A stretch of 64,000 bases of DNA from JAYEPK01 sp048569615 (GTDB taxonomy: Archaea > Thermoplasmatota > Penumbrarchaeia > Penumbrarchaeales > Penumbrarchaeaceae), in assembly GCA_048569615.1 (NCBI GenBank), contig JBLIRK010000006.1:11460-75459 (forward strand), written 5' to 3'. Every line of letters starts with the position of its first letter. The stretch's first letter is position 1. Shown one piece after another: positions 17,562-25,093 of this stretch. The notes under the pieces were generated by a model. It was not told the DNA's origin. It saw nothing but the letters and a program-made list of their open reading frames with translations, and made no database searches. A program made the position numbers and the translations under genes.

Positions 17562-18620
17562 TCAATGGGCCGATTTTGCAACCCTCTCCAACTCATCCCT
17601 CTTGGAAACCGCGAAGCTCTGGAGATCTCCCTTAGCGGCGTTCATTATCTCATTGGCGAGGCACTCGTAGATGGTCTTCCTGTTCTTGTGGGAAGCCTTC
17701 ACCGTTCCGATGCAGATGTTGCGGAGCGCTATGTCCAGCCTCCTGGAAGGAGCGGTATCAACCGCCTTGGGGACCGAGATCCCTCCGAACTTCAGCCTTG
17801 TGACCTCCTCCCTGGGGGCCGTGTTCTCGATGGCCCTGACAAGGACCTGTATCGGATTCTCCTTCGTCCTTGCCTCGATGAGCTCGAATGCATTGAGGAC
17901 CGCCTTGTAGCTCTTGGCCTTCTTTCCGGTGTATGTTTCCGTTCTCATCATCCCGTTGATGAGCCTCTCGACAATGGATATCTTGGACTTGTAGAAGGGT
18001 TTGTTGGCATGCCTTGCGCTTGAATGAGGTACCAGAGCGGGATCCAGGTTGATGAAGGACTTAAGGCTCGGATCCTCCACCACAACCTCGGATGCGTTGT
18101 ACTTGCCGAAGACCAGCTCCTCGGGGAAGGGGACCCTGGGCTTCTCGGCCTTCTTCCGGGACTTCTTCTCCTTGTCAGTTTCCTCAGTCCCCTCCTCTCC
18201 CCCTTCTTCGGGGATCTCAACTTCCTTGACCTCATCCTCGGCTGGAGCCTCGATCTCTTTCTTGGGCCCTTCCCCGATATCATCGGCAGAAGGGGGCTCG
18301 ACCTCCTCCCCTACCTCTTCCTTGACATCCGGCTCTGTCTCCTTCTCCTCGGCCTTGGCCTTCTTGGAAGCTTTTTTGGGAGCTTCCTCTACCGACGCTT
18401 CCTTGACCTCCGGCTCTGTCTCCTTCACGTCCGGCTTCGCTTTTTTGGAAGTCTTCTTGGGAGCCTTCTCCTCGGATGTTTCCTTGACCTCCGGTTCCTG
18501 TTCGGCCTTCTTATCCTCTGCCTTGGCCTTCCTGGAGGTTCGTTTCGGGGTCTTCTCTTCGACATCTTCCCCGGGCTCTTCCTTGACTTCCTCTTCCTTG
18601 ATCTTCTTATTATCCGCCAT
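17562..18620 (-). CDS. rpsG: 30S ribosomal protein S7 (uS7) with long charged N-terminal extension
   Basis: The C-terminal 190-200 residues are a normal archaeal uS7 (VFGKYNASEVVVEDPSLKSF..., KPFYKSKISIVERLIN, GGISVPKAV, LANEIMNAAKGD), which organises the 30S head and contacts E-site tRNA and mRNA. Before it lies an unusual Lys/Glu-rich extension of roughly 150 residues with several near-copies of an APKK.SKKAK...KETEP.VKE unit. I chose the ATG at 18620, eight bases after GGAGGGA. The ATG at 18626 is too close to that site. An upstream frame to 18716 overlaps rpsL. The total is 352 residues, against about 190-215 usual. Confidence 0.93.
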   Translation of the reverse strand: MADNKKIKEEEVKEEPGEDVEEKTPKRTSRKAKAEDKKAEQEPEVKETSEEKAPKKTSKKAKPDVKETEPEVKEASVEEAPKKASKKAKAEEKETEPDVKEEVGEEVEPPSADDIGEGPKKEIEAPAEDEVKEVEIPEEGGEEGTEETDKEKKSRKKAEKPRVPFPEELVFGKYNASEVVVEDPSLKSFINLDPALVPHSSARHANKPFYKSKISIVERLINGMMRTETYTGKKAKSYKAVLNAFELIEARTKENPIQVLVRAIENTAPREEVTRLKFGGISVPKAVDTAPSRRLDIALRNICIGTVKASHKNRKTIYECLANEIMNAAKGDLQSFAVSKRDELERVAKSAH

Positions 18621-18633
18621 TTCCATTCCCTCC

Positions 18634-19062
18634 TCAACGGACCGGTTTCTCCTTCCTGCCCCGGACCATCTCATCAAGGGACACGTTGTTGACCTTAATG
18701 ACCTTGTATCTGACACCGGGAATGTCCCCGTAGGATCTGCCGAGGCGACCGCCTATACCCTCCACCATCACCTCGTCGTGCTCATCAATGAAATTGATGG
18801 CCCCATTGCCCGGTGCAAAGGCAGTGATCTGCCTTCCGTTCTTGATAAGCTGTATCTTCACGCACTTCCTTATGGCCGAATTCGGCTGCTTTGCCTCGAC
18901 ACCGACCTTTTCAAGAACAATACCTCTGGCCTGCGAGCTGCCCTGAAGAGGATCGGACCTCTCCCTGAGCTTCAAGACCCTCTTCTTGTAGTAGCGGTCG
19001 TTCCACCTCTTTTTCTGGGCGTCATTCCTAAGCTTTCTGGCAGTGAACAGTCCCTTGGCCAT
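18634..19062 (-). CDS. rpsL: 30S ribosomal protein S12 (uS12)
   Basis: uS12 at the decoding centre. The 142 residues match archaeal length. They include KQPNSAIRKCVKIQLIKNGR and FAPGNGAINFIDEHDEVMVEGIGGR, with the Pro/Lys residues known for fidelity, and a basic N-terminus. It is the first gene of the str operon here, directly behind a strong promoter and a GGAGTG ribosome site. Its 3' end lies 13 bases before the rpsG start. Confidence 0.98.
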   Translation of the reverse strand: MAKGLFTARKLRNDAQKKRWNDRYYKKRVLKLRERSDPLQGSSQARGIVLEKVGVEAKQPNSAIRKCVKIQLIKNGRQITAFAPGNGAINFIDEHDEVMVEGIGGRLGRSYGDIPGVRYKVIKVNNVSLDEMVRGRKEKPVR

Positions 19063-19103
19063 GTGGGAACACTCCTATAGGATACCGTCGGGGTTACAGA
19101 TAA

Positions 19104-19120
19104 CTAATATAAATATCTTT
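19104..19120 (-). promoter_or_regulatory. Strong promoter of the str operon (BRE/TATA)
   Basis: On the minus strand the sequence AAAGATATTTATATTAG places a consensus archaeal BRE plus TATA box about 45-55 bases before the rpsL ATG. This fits a short leader with GGAGTG seven bases before the start. It is the only such box in the 143-base gap. Confidence 0.65.
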
Positions 19121-19205
19121 GCTGGAACCACAGGCATCCCAACACAGCTTTAAGCAGGGTCCAGTCCCTTTTCCCGGCATCGGTAACATGTAACACCCGA
19201 TATTC

Positions 19206-22200
19206 TCAAAGTTTTCTCCGTATCAAATAGAAGAACAGAGCGAACATGAGCACGAATCCTGCAAGGAGCATGGAAACGCCCCAGAAGGTGCTCCGCCAAA
19301 AAGGAGTCTTGGGCGGCTCCTCCCCCACCTCGATGTCGATGCTCAGGAAATCATCCTCTACCTGAAGCTCCTTCCAGCGCTCCCCGTTGTCCAGCCATGC
19401 AACGAGCCTGTAGGACCTTTCCGCCTCGAGTTGGATATCTCCTATAACGATCTCACGTGTTGTGTTGGAGAACATTTCGGTAAGGTTCTGAACGAAATCC
19501 AATTGTACAATATCGTCCTGGTCCAGGAGCTCAACATGTAGGGCAACTATGTCCGCCTTTGCATCCCCACTGTTGGAAACGCTCAGTACCAGGTCGTAGG
19601 AACCGGGCTCCATATCCGTGCCGTTGAAAACACTGTCTCCCTTTCCGAACTCCACCCCAGATATGGACAACTCTACATGAGTGACCTTCACCGTTTTTAC
19701 AAGTTCAAGCTTCAGTTCGTTCGACGCTCCCTCCGGAAGTGAGCCTTCTGAGAGGGAGATACCGACCTCCCTGAGTCCCGGTTGATTGAAAAGCCATGGT
19801 ATCTGACATTCCTTGTCCTGGGACCTTGAAAGGGTGAACGGTCGGGTGGCGACCACTTTGCCGTCTAGCCATACGTTCACAACAAAATCGTTCTCCACCT
19901 GGAGGCCGAATGAGCGAACTGAAAATGAAACCACCGCCTCCCTGCCGAGGACCACCTCGCCAGGCTGGATGTTAAGGGTCCCGTTAACGAGGAATATGCC
20001 CTCGGATATGGGGGATTTGCCGATGGACAGTGTAAAGGAAATGGTATTATCGCCGTCCTCCTCATGGCCTGCGGATACGGCGGTGACGTTGAAATTGAAG
20101 ATACCCCTCGGGACGGGATAGTTCAGGACGACTACGGTATGGAGGTTCCTTATTTCCCCAGGACCCATCTCGATGAGATCGGGAACGCGTATGATGATAT
20201 CCTCCCTCGCCTGCCACGAATCGACGGAAAGGGAGATGGTATCCGCCCCGTTCCCTGAATTGTAGAGGATCATGTCGTATATGATCTCCTCAGTGCCATT
20301 TTCCCTGGGATCCTCCACTATCCTGTAGCTCGAAGCCGGGGATGATGTGTAAAGTTCTACCGAAAAGGACTGGGGATGGGTATAGTTCACGGACCTTATT
20401 ATCCATGACGGGTCGTATCCATCCGGTTCGGTTTCCCTTAACAGGTCGGGTGCCGGGAGCTTTCCCCTCGATAGAATAAAGTAACCCCTCTTGGTCCCGG
20501 CAAGGCTGTCGCCTGAGAGCTCGATGGTGCCGTTCCGGACAAGGCCTTCATCCGGCTCGAGTTGGCCCGAACCCGTAGGTCCGATGTATCGAATGTCGTC
20601 TATTGGGACGAAGGTCCAGTTGAAGGTCTCCATCACATTGCCATAGTTGAATATCTCCACCCTAACCGATTTCTCCTCACCCCTGAGGAGCTGCCCTGTG
20701 GTTTCACCCGAAATGTCCATTGTGATGCTCCTCCGGCTGTTCACAACGAACCCGAATCGCAGCTGCTCCACCTTTCCACCACCCAGCACTCTGATATCGA
20801 ACCACCCCGGGCCGTAGGGGGCATCGCTGGGTACATTTACCGAAATGTTGACCCTCCTGCTCACTGTATCGTCCTTTGGAAGATCTATGATATTGGGCTC
20901 TATCATAACATCGTTGTACATATCGAGGAACGGGGAAGCTCCCACGCATTCGATCCTTGCCTTCACTTCGGGATCGATGGATGTGAGCCGGGAGGATATA
21001 TCGATATGATGCCGGATCGATGTCCCGGGATCAGCGTTTGGAACGTTAGTGGTCCTCCCGCTGACATCAAAGGGTACGACCTCGACCCTCTGCTTCCCTA
21101 TGAGTACTATATCGTCGAGCACATATCCGGTCTCTTCATATCCGCTTGGTCGGTACTCGAACCTTATCTGGACTTCCCTTCCCTGGTGGTTCCCCAGATC
21201 GATCCCGACGAATTCCAATTCCCCGCCCAGGTAAGGTCTTTTAGCCCAATCCCATATGACCTTGGTGGTGTTTCCCGATATGTTCACCCAGCTACCCAAG
21301 AGGTCCTCCAGAGGCTCCCAGGAGGACCATCCGCCTGTCTCCCTGTGGCGTATGTAGTGGAATATTCCACCTCTACCGTAGGGCCCGCTCTCGGAGAGGT
21401 TGCCCCTGTATCTGTATAGAAGGTAGATCTGGGGCCTAACCTTTTTACTGAAAACATCGTAAGGACCCTTGTCGAAATCCCTAAGGTCCATCACCGGGCT
21501 CACGAGGGAATGGATCCCGGAAGTGGGAGCCAGGGTGGTGTTCTCGTCCCCGACCCAAAAGACACCATCCGGTGTATGGAGGTCCGAATATCCCTCCCCA
21601 AGCGGATGGCTGCTGGAATGCCATCCCACATCGGGATCGCCTCCGTCTGTGTACGTGCTCCACCCATTAATGGTGGAGCAGTTCCAGAACTGTGTGCCGA
21701 CCCACCTTCCGTCTGTCAGGCTGAATCCTTCGCCTTTGTAAGGGTAACCTCCCCATAACCTGTAATGCGTCACAGGTCTGGGGTCCCCCGGAGCATGAGC
21801 GGAGATATTGAAAATGTAGGAGCCCGCGAAGGTCGGAACCCATTGAAAATAGATGGGGTCCGACATCGAGCCCTTTCCAGCTTCGATGGAAACGAGGACC
21901 GAATCCTTGTGGATGACCTTCCCCTTGTCAAAGGAGAAGCCCTCATTGGCATCATACCAGTATATGGTGAAATTGACCACCACACCCGATATGGGAGCAT
22001 CGAAGTTGTTCTTGATCCTGGTCTCGACGGTAGTGGTTCTGTTCACTATACCGAAGCAGTAGGGCCCCCACTGGGAGATGCCTCCGGAGGTGATCCTGGT
22101 ATCGTTCACAGAGACCTCAACGGCCCTATCGGCCCTCGTTAGCTGCAGGGCATTTTTACCTATATCCTCCGAAACGACCCGTCCGGAGGGTAAGAGCGTC

Positions 22201-22274
22201 AACAGAAGCAGGATGGTCATCAAGATCGTGAAAAACCTGGACCCAGATAGCGCTCCCTTTGTCGGAACCATCAT
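19206..22274 (-). CDS. Large secreted surface protein with CARDB-like repeats and C-terminal anchor
   Basis: A 1,022-residue protein with a signal peptide (about residues 12-35, ending before SEDIGK). An N-terminal region resembles the MAM/immune-inhibitor type beta-sandwich seen on secreted hydrolases (HTPDGVFWVGDEN, YVLDDIVLIG). Several CARDB/Ig-like beta domains follow (FSVRSFGLQVENDFVVNVW and similar, residues about 430-980). A single membrane helix and a short basic tail (FFYLIRRKL) end the protein. No protease motif is evident, so it is probably structural or adhesive. It sits upstream of and parallel to the str operon but is separated from it by the str promoter. Confidence 0.7.
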   Translation of the reverse strand: MMVPTKGALSGSRFFTILMTILLLLTLLPSGRVVSEDIGKNALQLTRADRAVEVSVNDTRITSGGISQWGPYCFGIVNRTTTVETRIKNNFDAPISGVVVNFTIYWYDANEGFSFDKGKVIHKDSVLVSIEAGKGSMSDPIYFQWVPTFAGSYIFNISAHAPGDPRPVTHYRLWGGYPYKGEGFSLTDGRWVGTQFWNCSTINGWSTYTDGGDPDVGWHSSSHPLGEGYSDLHTPDGVFWVGDENTTLAPTSGIHSLVSPVMDLRDFDKGPYDVFSKKVRPQIYLLYRYRGNLSESGPYGRGGIFHYIRHRETGGWSSWEPLEDLLGSWVNISGNTTKVIWDWAKRPYLGGELEFVGIDLGNHQGREVQIRFEYRPSGYEETGYVLDDIVLIGKQRVEVVPFDVSGRTTNVPNADPGTSIRHHIDISSRLTSIDPEVKARIECVGASPFLDMYNDVMIEPNIIDLPKDDTVSRRVNISVNVPSDAPYGPGWFDIRVLGGGKVEQLRFGFVVNSRRSITMDISGETTGQLLRGEEKSVRVEIFNYGNVMETFNWTFVPIDDIRYIGPTGSGQLEPDEGLVRNGTIELSGDSLAGTKRGYFILSRGKLPAPDLLRETEPDGYDPSWIIRSVNYTHPQSFSVELYTSSPASSYRIVEDPRENGTEEIIYDMILYNSGNGADTISLSVDSWQAREDIIIRVPDLIEMGPGEIRNLHTVVVLNYPVPRGIFNFNVTAVSAGHEEDGDNTISFTLSIGKSPISEGIFLVNGTLNIQPGEVVLGREAVVSFSVRSFGLQVENDFVVNVWLDGKVVATRPFTLSRSQDKECQIPWLFNQPGLREVGISLSEGSLPEGASNELKLELVKTVKVTHVELSISGVEFGKGDSVFNGTDMEPGSYDLVLSVSNSGDAKADIVALHVELLDQDDIVQLDFVQNLTEMFSNTTREIVIGDIQLEAERSYRLVAWLDNGERWKELQVEDDFLSIDIEVGEEPPKTPFWRSTFWGVSMLLAGFVLMFALFFYLIRRKL

Positions 22275-22329
22275 TCAAAGAAAAGGATGGTTGTTTATGA
22301 ACGTTTTGGAAACCTGTGCAGTCTGAGAC

Positions 22330-23010
22330 CTACCACTGCTCCCCACCCCTGTCCAACAGACTGTGGATGATAATGATGGTCTGGTAGCTGTGGAGGACCC
22401 GCGGACCCACAGAGAACATCCCGGCTGCCGTGCCGTCGATCAGCGCCCTCTCATCCTCGGTTGGGTCCTGGTCGTCGGAAAGGAGAAATATCGGACCCGG
22501 TCCGGACCAGCTACCCGGCAGGTCCTCCAATAATGCCTCCATGTCCCTTCCTTTCTCATCGAGGACCACGATGGAGCTGCCCAGGACATCCATGATTCCC
22601 TCGAGATCAATTCTTGTGATGGTGATCCCGGGGGAAGGCTCGATCCAGGCTCCCATTTCCTTCTCCAGGGGCTCCCCGAGGCATTTCTTCATCAGCGCAG
22701 AGGAAGCCCTCTCATCGGGATTGAGGTATTTCACCGCGGAACCGCTCACTGTCAACAGCTTGGGAGGATCCTCCGGACCCAGCAGGAGAGCGTGAAAAGA
22801 GGTGTCCCTTCTCATATCATGCGACAGGAACAAGGCTCCTGTGATGCATCTTGCGATGCCGTCCCACCTTCCGGACGCTCCGCAAAGGTCGTTCAGGAAT
22901 ATCTTCCCGTCCGACCTCGCCCTGTGGGCGATGACAATGAAATTCCTTCGGGAACCGAAAAGGTCCGCCAATCTGCCCTTCCAGTCACCGCCCGAAGGAG
23001 AAAATGTCAT
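22330..23010 (-). CDS. trmY: tRNA (pseudouridine(54)-N(1))-methyltransferase TrmY
   Basis: TrmY is a SPOUT-fold methyltransferase that makes m1-pseudouridine at position 54 of archaeal tRNA. The 226-residue protein has the family hallmarks FLNDLCGASGRWDGIARCITGALFLSHDMRRD and LLGPEDPPKLLTVSGSAVKYLNPDERASSALMKK. The C-terminal SAM-binding knot region (PGPIFLLSDDQDPTEDE) is present. The start overlaps the stop of the coiled-coil gene before it (ATGA), so translation is coupled and the gene ends an operon that begins with ftcD. Confidence 0.92.
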   Translation of the reverse strand: MTFSPSGGDWKGRLADLFGSRRNFIVIAHRARSDGKIFLNDLCGASGRWDGIARCITGALFLSHDMRRDTSFHALLLGPEDPPKLLTVSGSAVKYLNPDERASSALMKKCLGEPLEKEMGAWIEPSPGITITRIDLEGIMDVLGSSIVVLDEKGRDMEALLEDLPGSWSGPGPIFLLSDDQDPTEDERALIDGTAAGMFSVGPRVLHSYQTIIIIHSLLDRGGEQW

Positions 23011-23279
23011 TTCTTTTCCTTCTTATCCTTCCCGTCCTTTTTCTCCTTTTTCTCCTTCTCGTCTTTCTCGAAGAGGAGCCTTGCCTTCTCCTTCCTCCTT
23101 ATGGCTATCTGAGCGGTTCTTATCTTCTCCTGGTATTTGTGGCGGGCTCTGCTCCACTGGTCCTTGTCGATCCTGCCCTTCTTATGGTATTCCCTGGCTT
23201 CCTGGAGCTTATCCTCGAACTTCTCGATATCCCGCTTGTATTTCTCGATATCCTTCGTGAGCTTCTCGATCTTTCCCAT
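23007..23279 (-). CDS. Small coiled-coil protein with Lys-rich tail
   Basis: A 90-residue, very hydrophilic protein. Residues 1-70 form continuous charged helices with heptad-like spacing (KIEKLTKDIEKYKRDIEKFEDKLQEAREYH, then a QEKIRTAQIAIRRKEKARLLF helix), so a helical hairpin or coiled coil is likely. The last 18 residues alternate Lys, Glu and Asp. I do not recognise a family. It is 9 bases after ftcD and overlaps trmY by four bases, so it is cotranscribed with both. A nucleic-acid-binding role is only an inference from charge. Confidence 0.75.
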   Translation of the reverse strand: MGKIEKLTKDIEKYKRDIEKFEDKLQEAREYHKKGRIDKDQWSRARHKYQEKIRTAQIAIRRKEKARLLFEKDEKEKKEKKDGKDKKEKK

Positions 23280-23288
23280 ATGGACCCC

Positions 23289-24950
23289 TCACATCCTGGA
23301 GTTAACGTTCTCCTTGATGACCGAAATGAGACCATCCTTCTTATTTTGGGATCTCTCCATGAAGGACCTCATGTCGTTCACGTAGTCCTCGTCCTTGATA
23401 GAACCGAGGTTTATCTTAATGTTCATCAGTGCTCCTTCAAGTCCGGCGGCGGCCATGTCAGCACCGACACCCGCATCCGATATGGAGCTCGGATTCCCCT
23501 TTTCGGAGACCGCTACTGCGCTTTCCAGGACCTCAAGGCATCTATTGGCGGTGTCCACCGGTGTGGACACGGCCTTCTTGTATCCTGCCTGGATCGCAGC
23601 CGACCTTGCGGCCTTCTCCTCATCTGTTCCCTTGGGCATTCTGAAGGCGGCTATCACATCGTTGAAAGCATTCGTATCCTCATCGACGAGTTCAAGCAGC
23701 CTCTTTCTGATCGCAGATACTTCCTTGGATATCCGGGACAGCTCATCCCAGGAATCCTTGAATTTCTCCTTTCCCACGGTCAGCTGGCAAACCATCTCGA
23801 TCAGGGCCGCTCCCAGGGTGCCGGATAGGGCTGCCACGCTTCCTCCGCCAGGGGCGGGTGAGCTTGAGGCCAGCTCCTTTGTGAATGCCGCAAGTGACAA
23901 GGAGCCAAGCCTTCCCTTCTCCTTCACAACATAGTCGATGACCTTCTCATCAGGATTGAAGGGATATAGCTGGTTCAATCCAAGTCCCTCTACAGCCAAG
24001 TTCACCAGCGTTGCCTCATCCTGGGCCTCCACCCCGTCCCTGTGGGCATAGAACCTACCCGCGATCAGGAGGGATTCAAGGGGTACCAGTCCGACTATCT
24101 CCGAGCCGGTGACCCCGGCACCAAGCTTCTCTGCCTCTTCCCTGCAGGCTTCGAAAACATCCTGAAGGTTGGTAATATTGTAATCCAGCAGGTTCATGGA
24201 GATCTGGGCTATGTCCTCGTTGTACATCATACCCCCGCCTTGCACACCCTCGAATCTCCCGGGTATTTTTTCCGGCTTCCCGTCCGGACCGATGATCTTC
24301 TCACCCTTATCGTCCTTCCTTACCGTGCCGCTTGTCCGGATACTGCCCGCTATCTCGGAGGCTATCGATTTATCTCCTGTCCCGAGATTCACGTTGTAGG
24401 CAATGAGTATCTGACGGGCTCCTGTTGCGGTTGTGCCGCTCCTTGGCACGAAGACAGGTTCTCCGAAGTCCGGACTGAACTGCCTGTCCTTGAACTTCTC
24501 TTCAAGGGCCTCGTATTCACCCTTCCTGATGTCCGGAAGCCTCACGCGTTCCGGTCTGGTTGCGGAATTGGCATAGAGGAATACGGGAATGGAGAGCTCC
24601 TCCCACATCCTCTGCCCGAACTTCTTGGCAAGCTCGGTGCACTCCTCCATAGTGACCCCCTTGATGGGGATGAACGGACATACGTCCAGGGCACCCATTC
24701 GGGCATGCTCACCCTTGTGTTTTGTCATATCTATAAGTGAAGTACCCACCCTGGCCGCCCGGAAGGCCGCCTCAACTATGTCGTCCGGTCCTCCCACGAA
24801 GGTGAATACCGTTCTGTTGAAATCAGCCCCCGGGTCTACGTCCAGGAGCTTGACGCCATCCGCACTTTCAACGGCCCCTGCTATTGCTTTGATGACCGAC
24901 AAATCCCTTCCTTCGCTGAAATTGGGTACGCATTCCACTATCCTTTCCAT
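23289..24950 (-). CDS. ftcD: Glutamate formiminotransferase / formiminotetrahydrofolate cyclodeaminase
   Basis: A bifunctional folate enzyme of 553 residues, the usual fused length. Residues 1 to about 300 form the formiminotransferase (VECVPNFSEGRD, DVDPGADFNRTVFTFVG, HKGEHARMGALDVCPFIP). Residues about 345-553 form the cyclodeaminase (TKELASSSPAPGGGSVAALSGTLGAALIEMV). It transfers a formimino group from formiminoglutamate to tetrahydrofolate and then releases ammonia to give methenyl-THF. This links histidine breakdown to one-carbon supply, for example for purines. It heads an operon with a coiled-coil protein and trmY. Confidence 0.96.
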   Translation of the reverse strand: MERIVECVPNFSEGRDLSVIKAIAGAVESADGVKLLDVDPGADFNRTVFTFVGGPDDIVEAAFRAARVGTSLIDMTKHKGEHARMGALDVCPFIPIKGVTMEECTELAKKFGQRMWEELSIPVFLYANSATRPERVRLPDIRKGEYEALEEKFKDRQFSPDFGEPVFVPRSGTTATGARQILIAYNVNLGTGDKSIASEIAGSIRTSGTVRKDDKGEKIIGPDGKPEKIPGRFEGVQGGGMMYNEDIAQISMNLLDYNITNLQDVFEACREEAEKLGAGVTGSEIVGLVPLESLLIAGRFYAHRDGVEAQDEATLVNLAVEGLGLNQLYPFNPDEKVIDYVVKEKGRLGSLSLAAFTKELASSSPAPGGGSVAALSGTLGAALIEMVCQLTVGKEKFKDSWDELSRISKEVSAIRKRLLELVDEDTNAFNDVIAAFRMPKGTDEEKAARSAAIQAGYKKAVSTPVDTANRCLEVLESAVAVSEKGNPSSISDAGVGADMAAAGLEGALMNIKINLGSIKDEDYVNDMRSFMERSQNKKDGLISVIKENVNSRM

Positions 24951-25061
24951 CTTAACACCTGCATCATTTTGGAGGGAGTATTATCCCGAGTATCGCCTGA
25001 AAGGAAGATATGGTTAATAAATCCATCCCGATACCAGGAAGTTCAGCGAACGTCGGGTTAA

Positions 25062-25070
25062 CTTAATTAA
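25062..25070 (+). promoter_or_regulatory. TATA box for the beta-helix surface protein gene
   Basis: CTTAATTAA lies about 27 bases before the ATG at 25094, so transcription should start at or beside the start codon. No ribosome site precedes this ATG, which agrees with a leaderless mRNA. Confidence 0.5.
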
Positions 25071-25093
25071 ACATAAAGGTAGAATGACGGATT

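Noticed and set aside
18290..18560. Possible CRISPR-like or satellite repeat
   Set aside because: The repeats are in frame, encode the charged S7 extension and vary by codon. There are no spacers or regular unit length as in CRISPR.
18049..19080. A 343-codon plus-strand frame across rpsG and rpsL
   Set aside because: It is antisense to the ribosomal genes. Its Ser-rich composition mirrors the Lys/Glu codons of the S7 extension.
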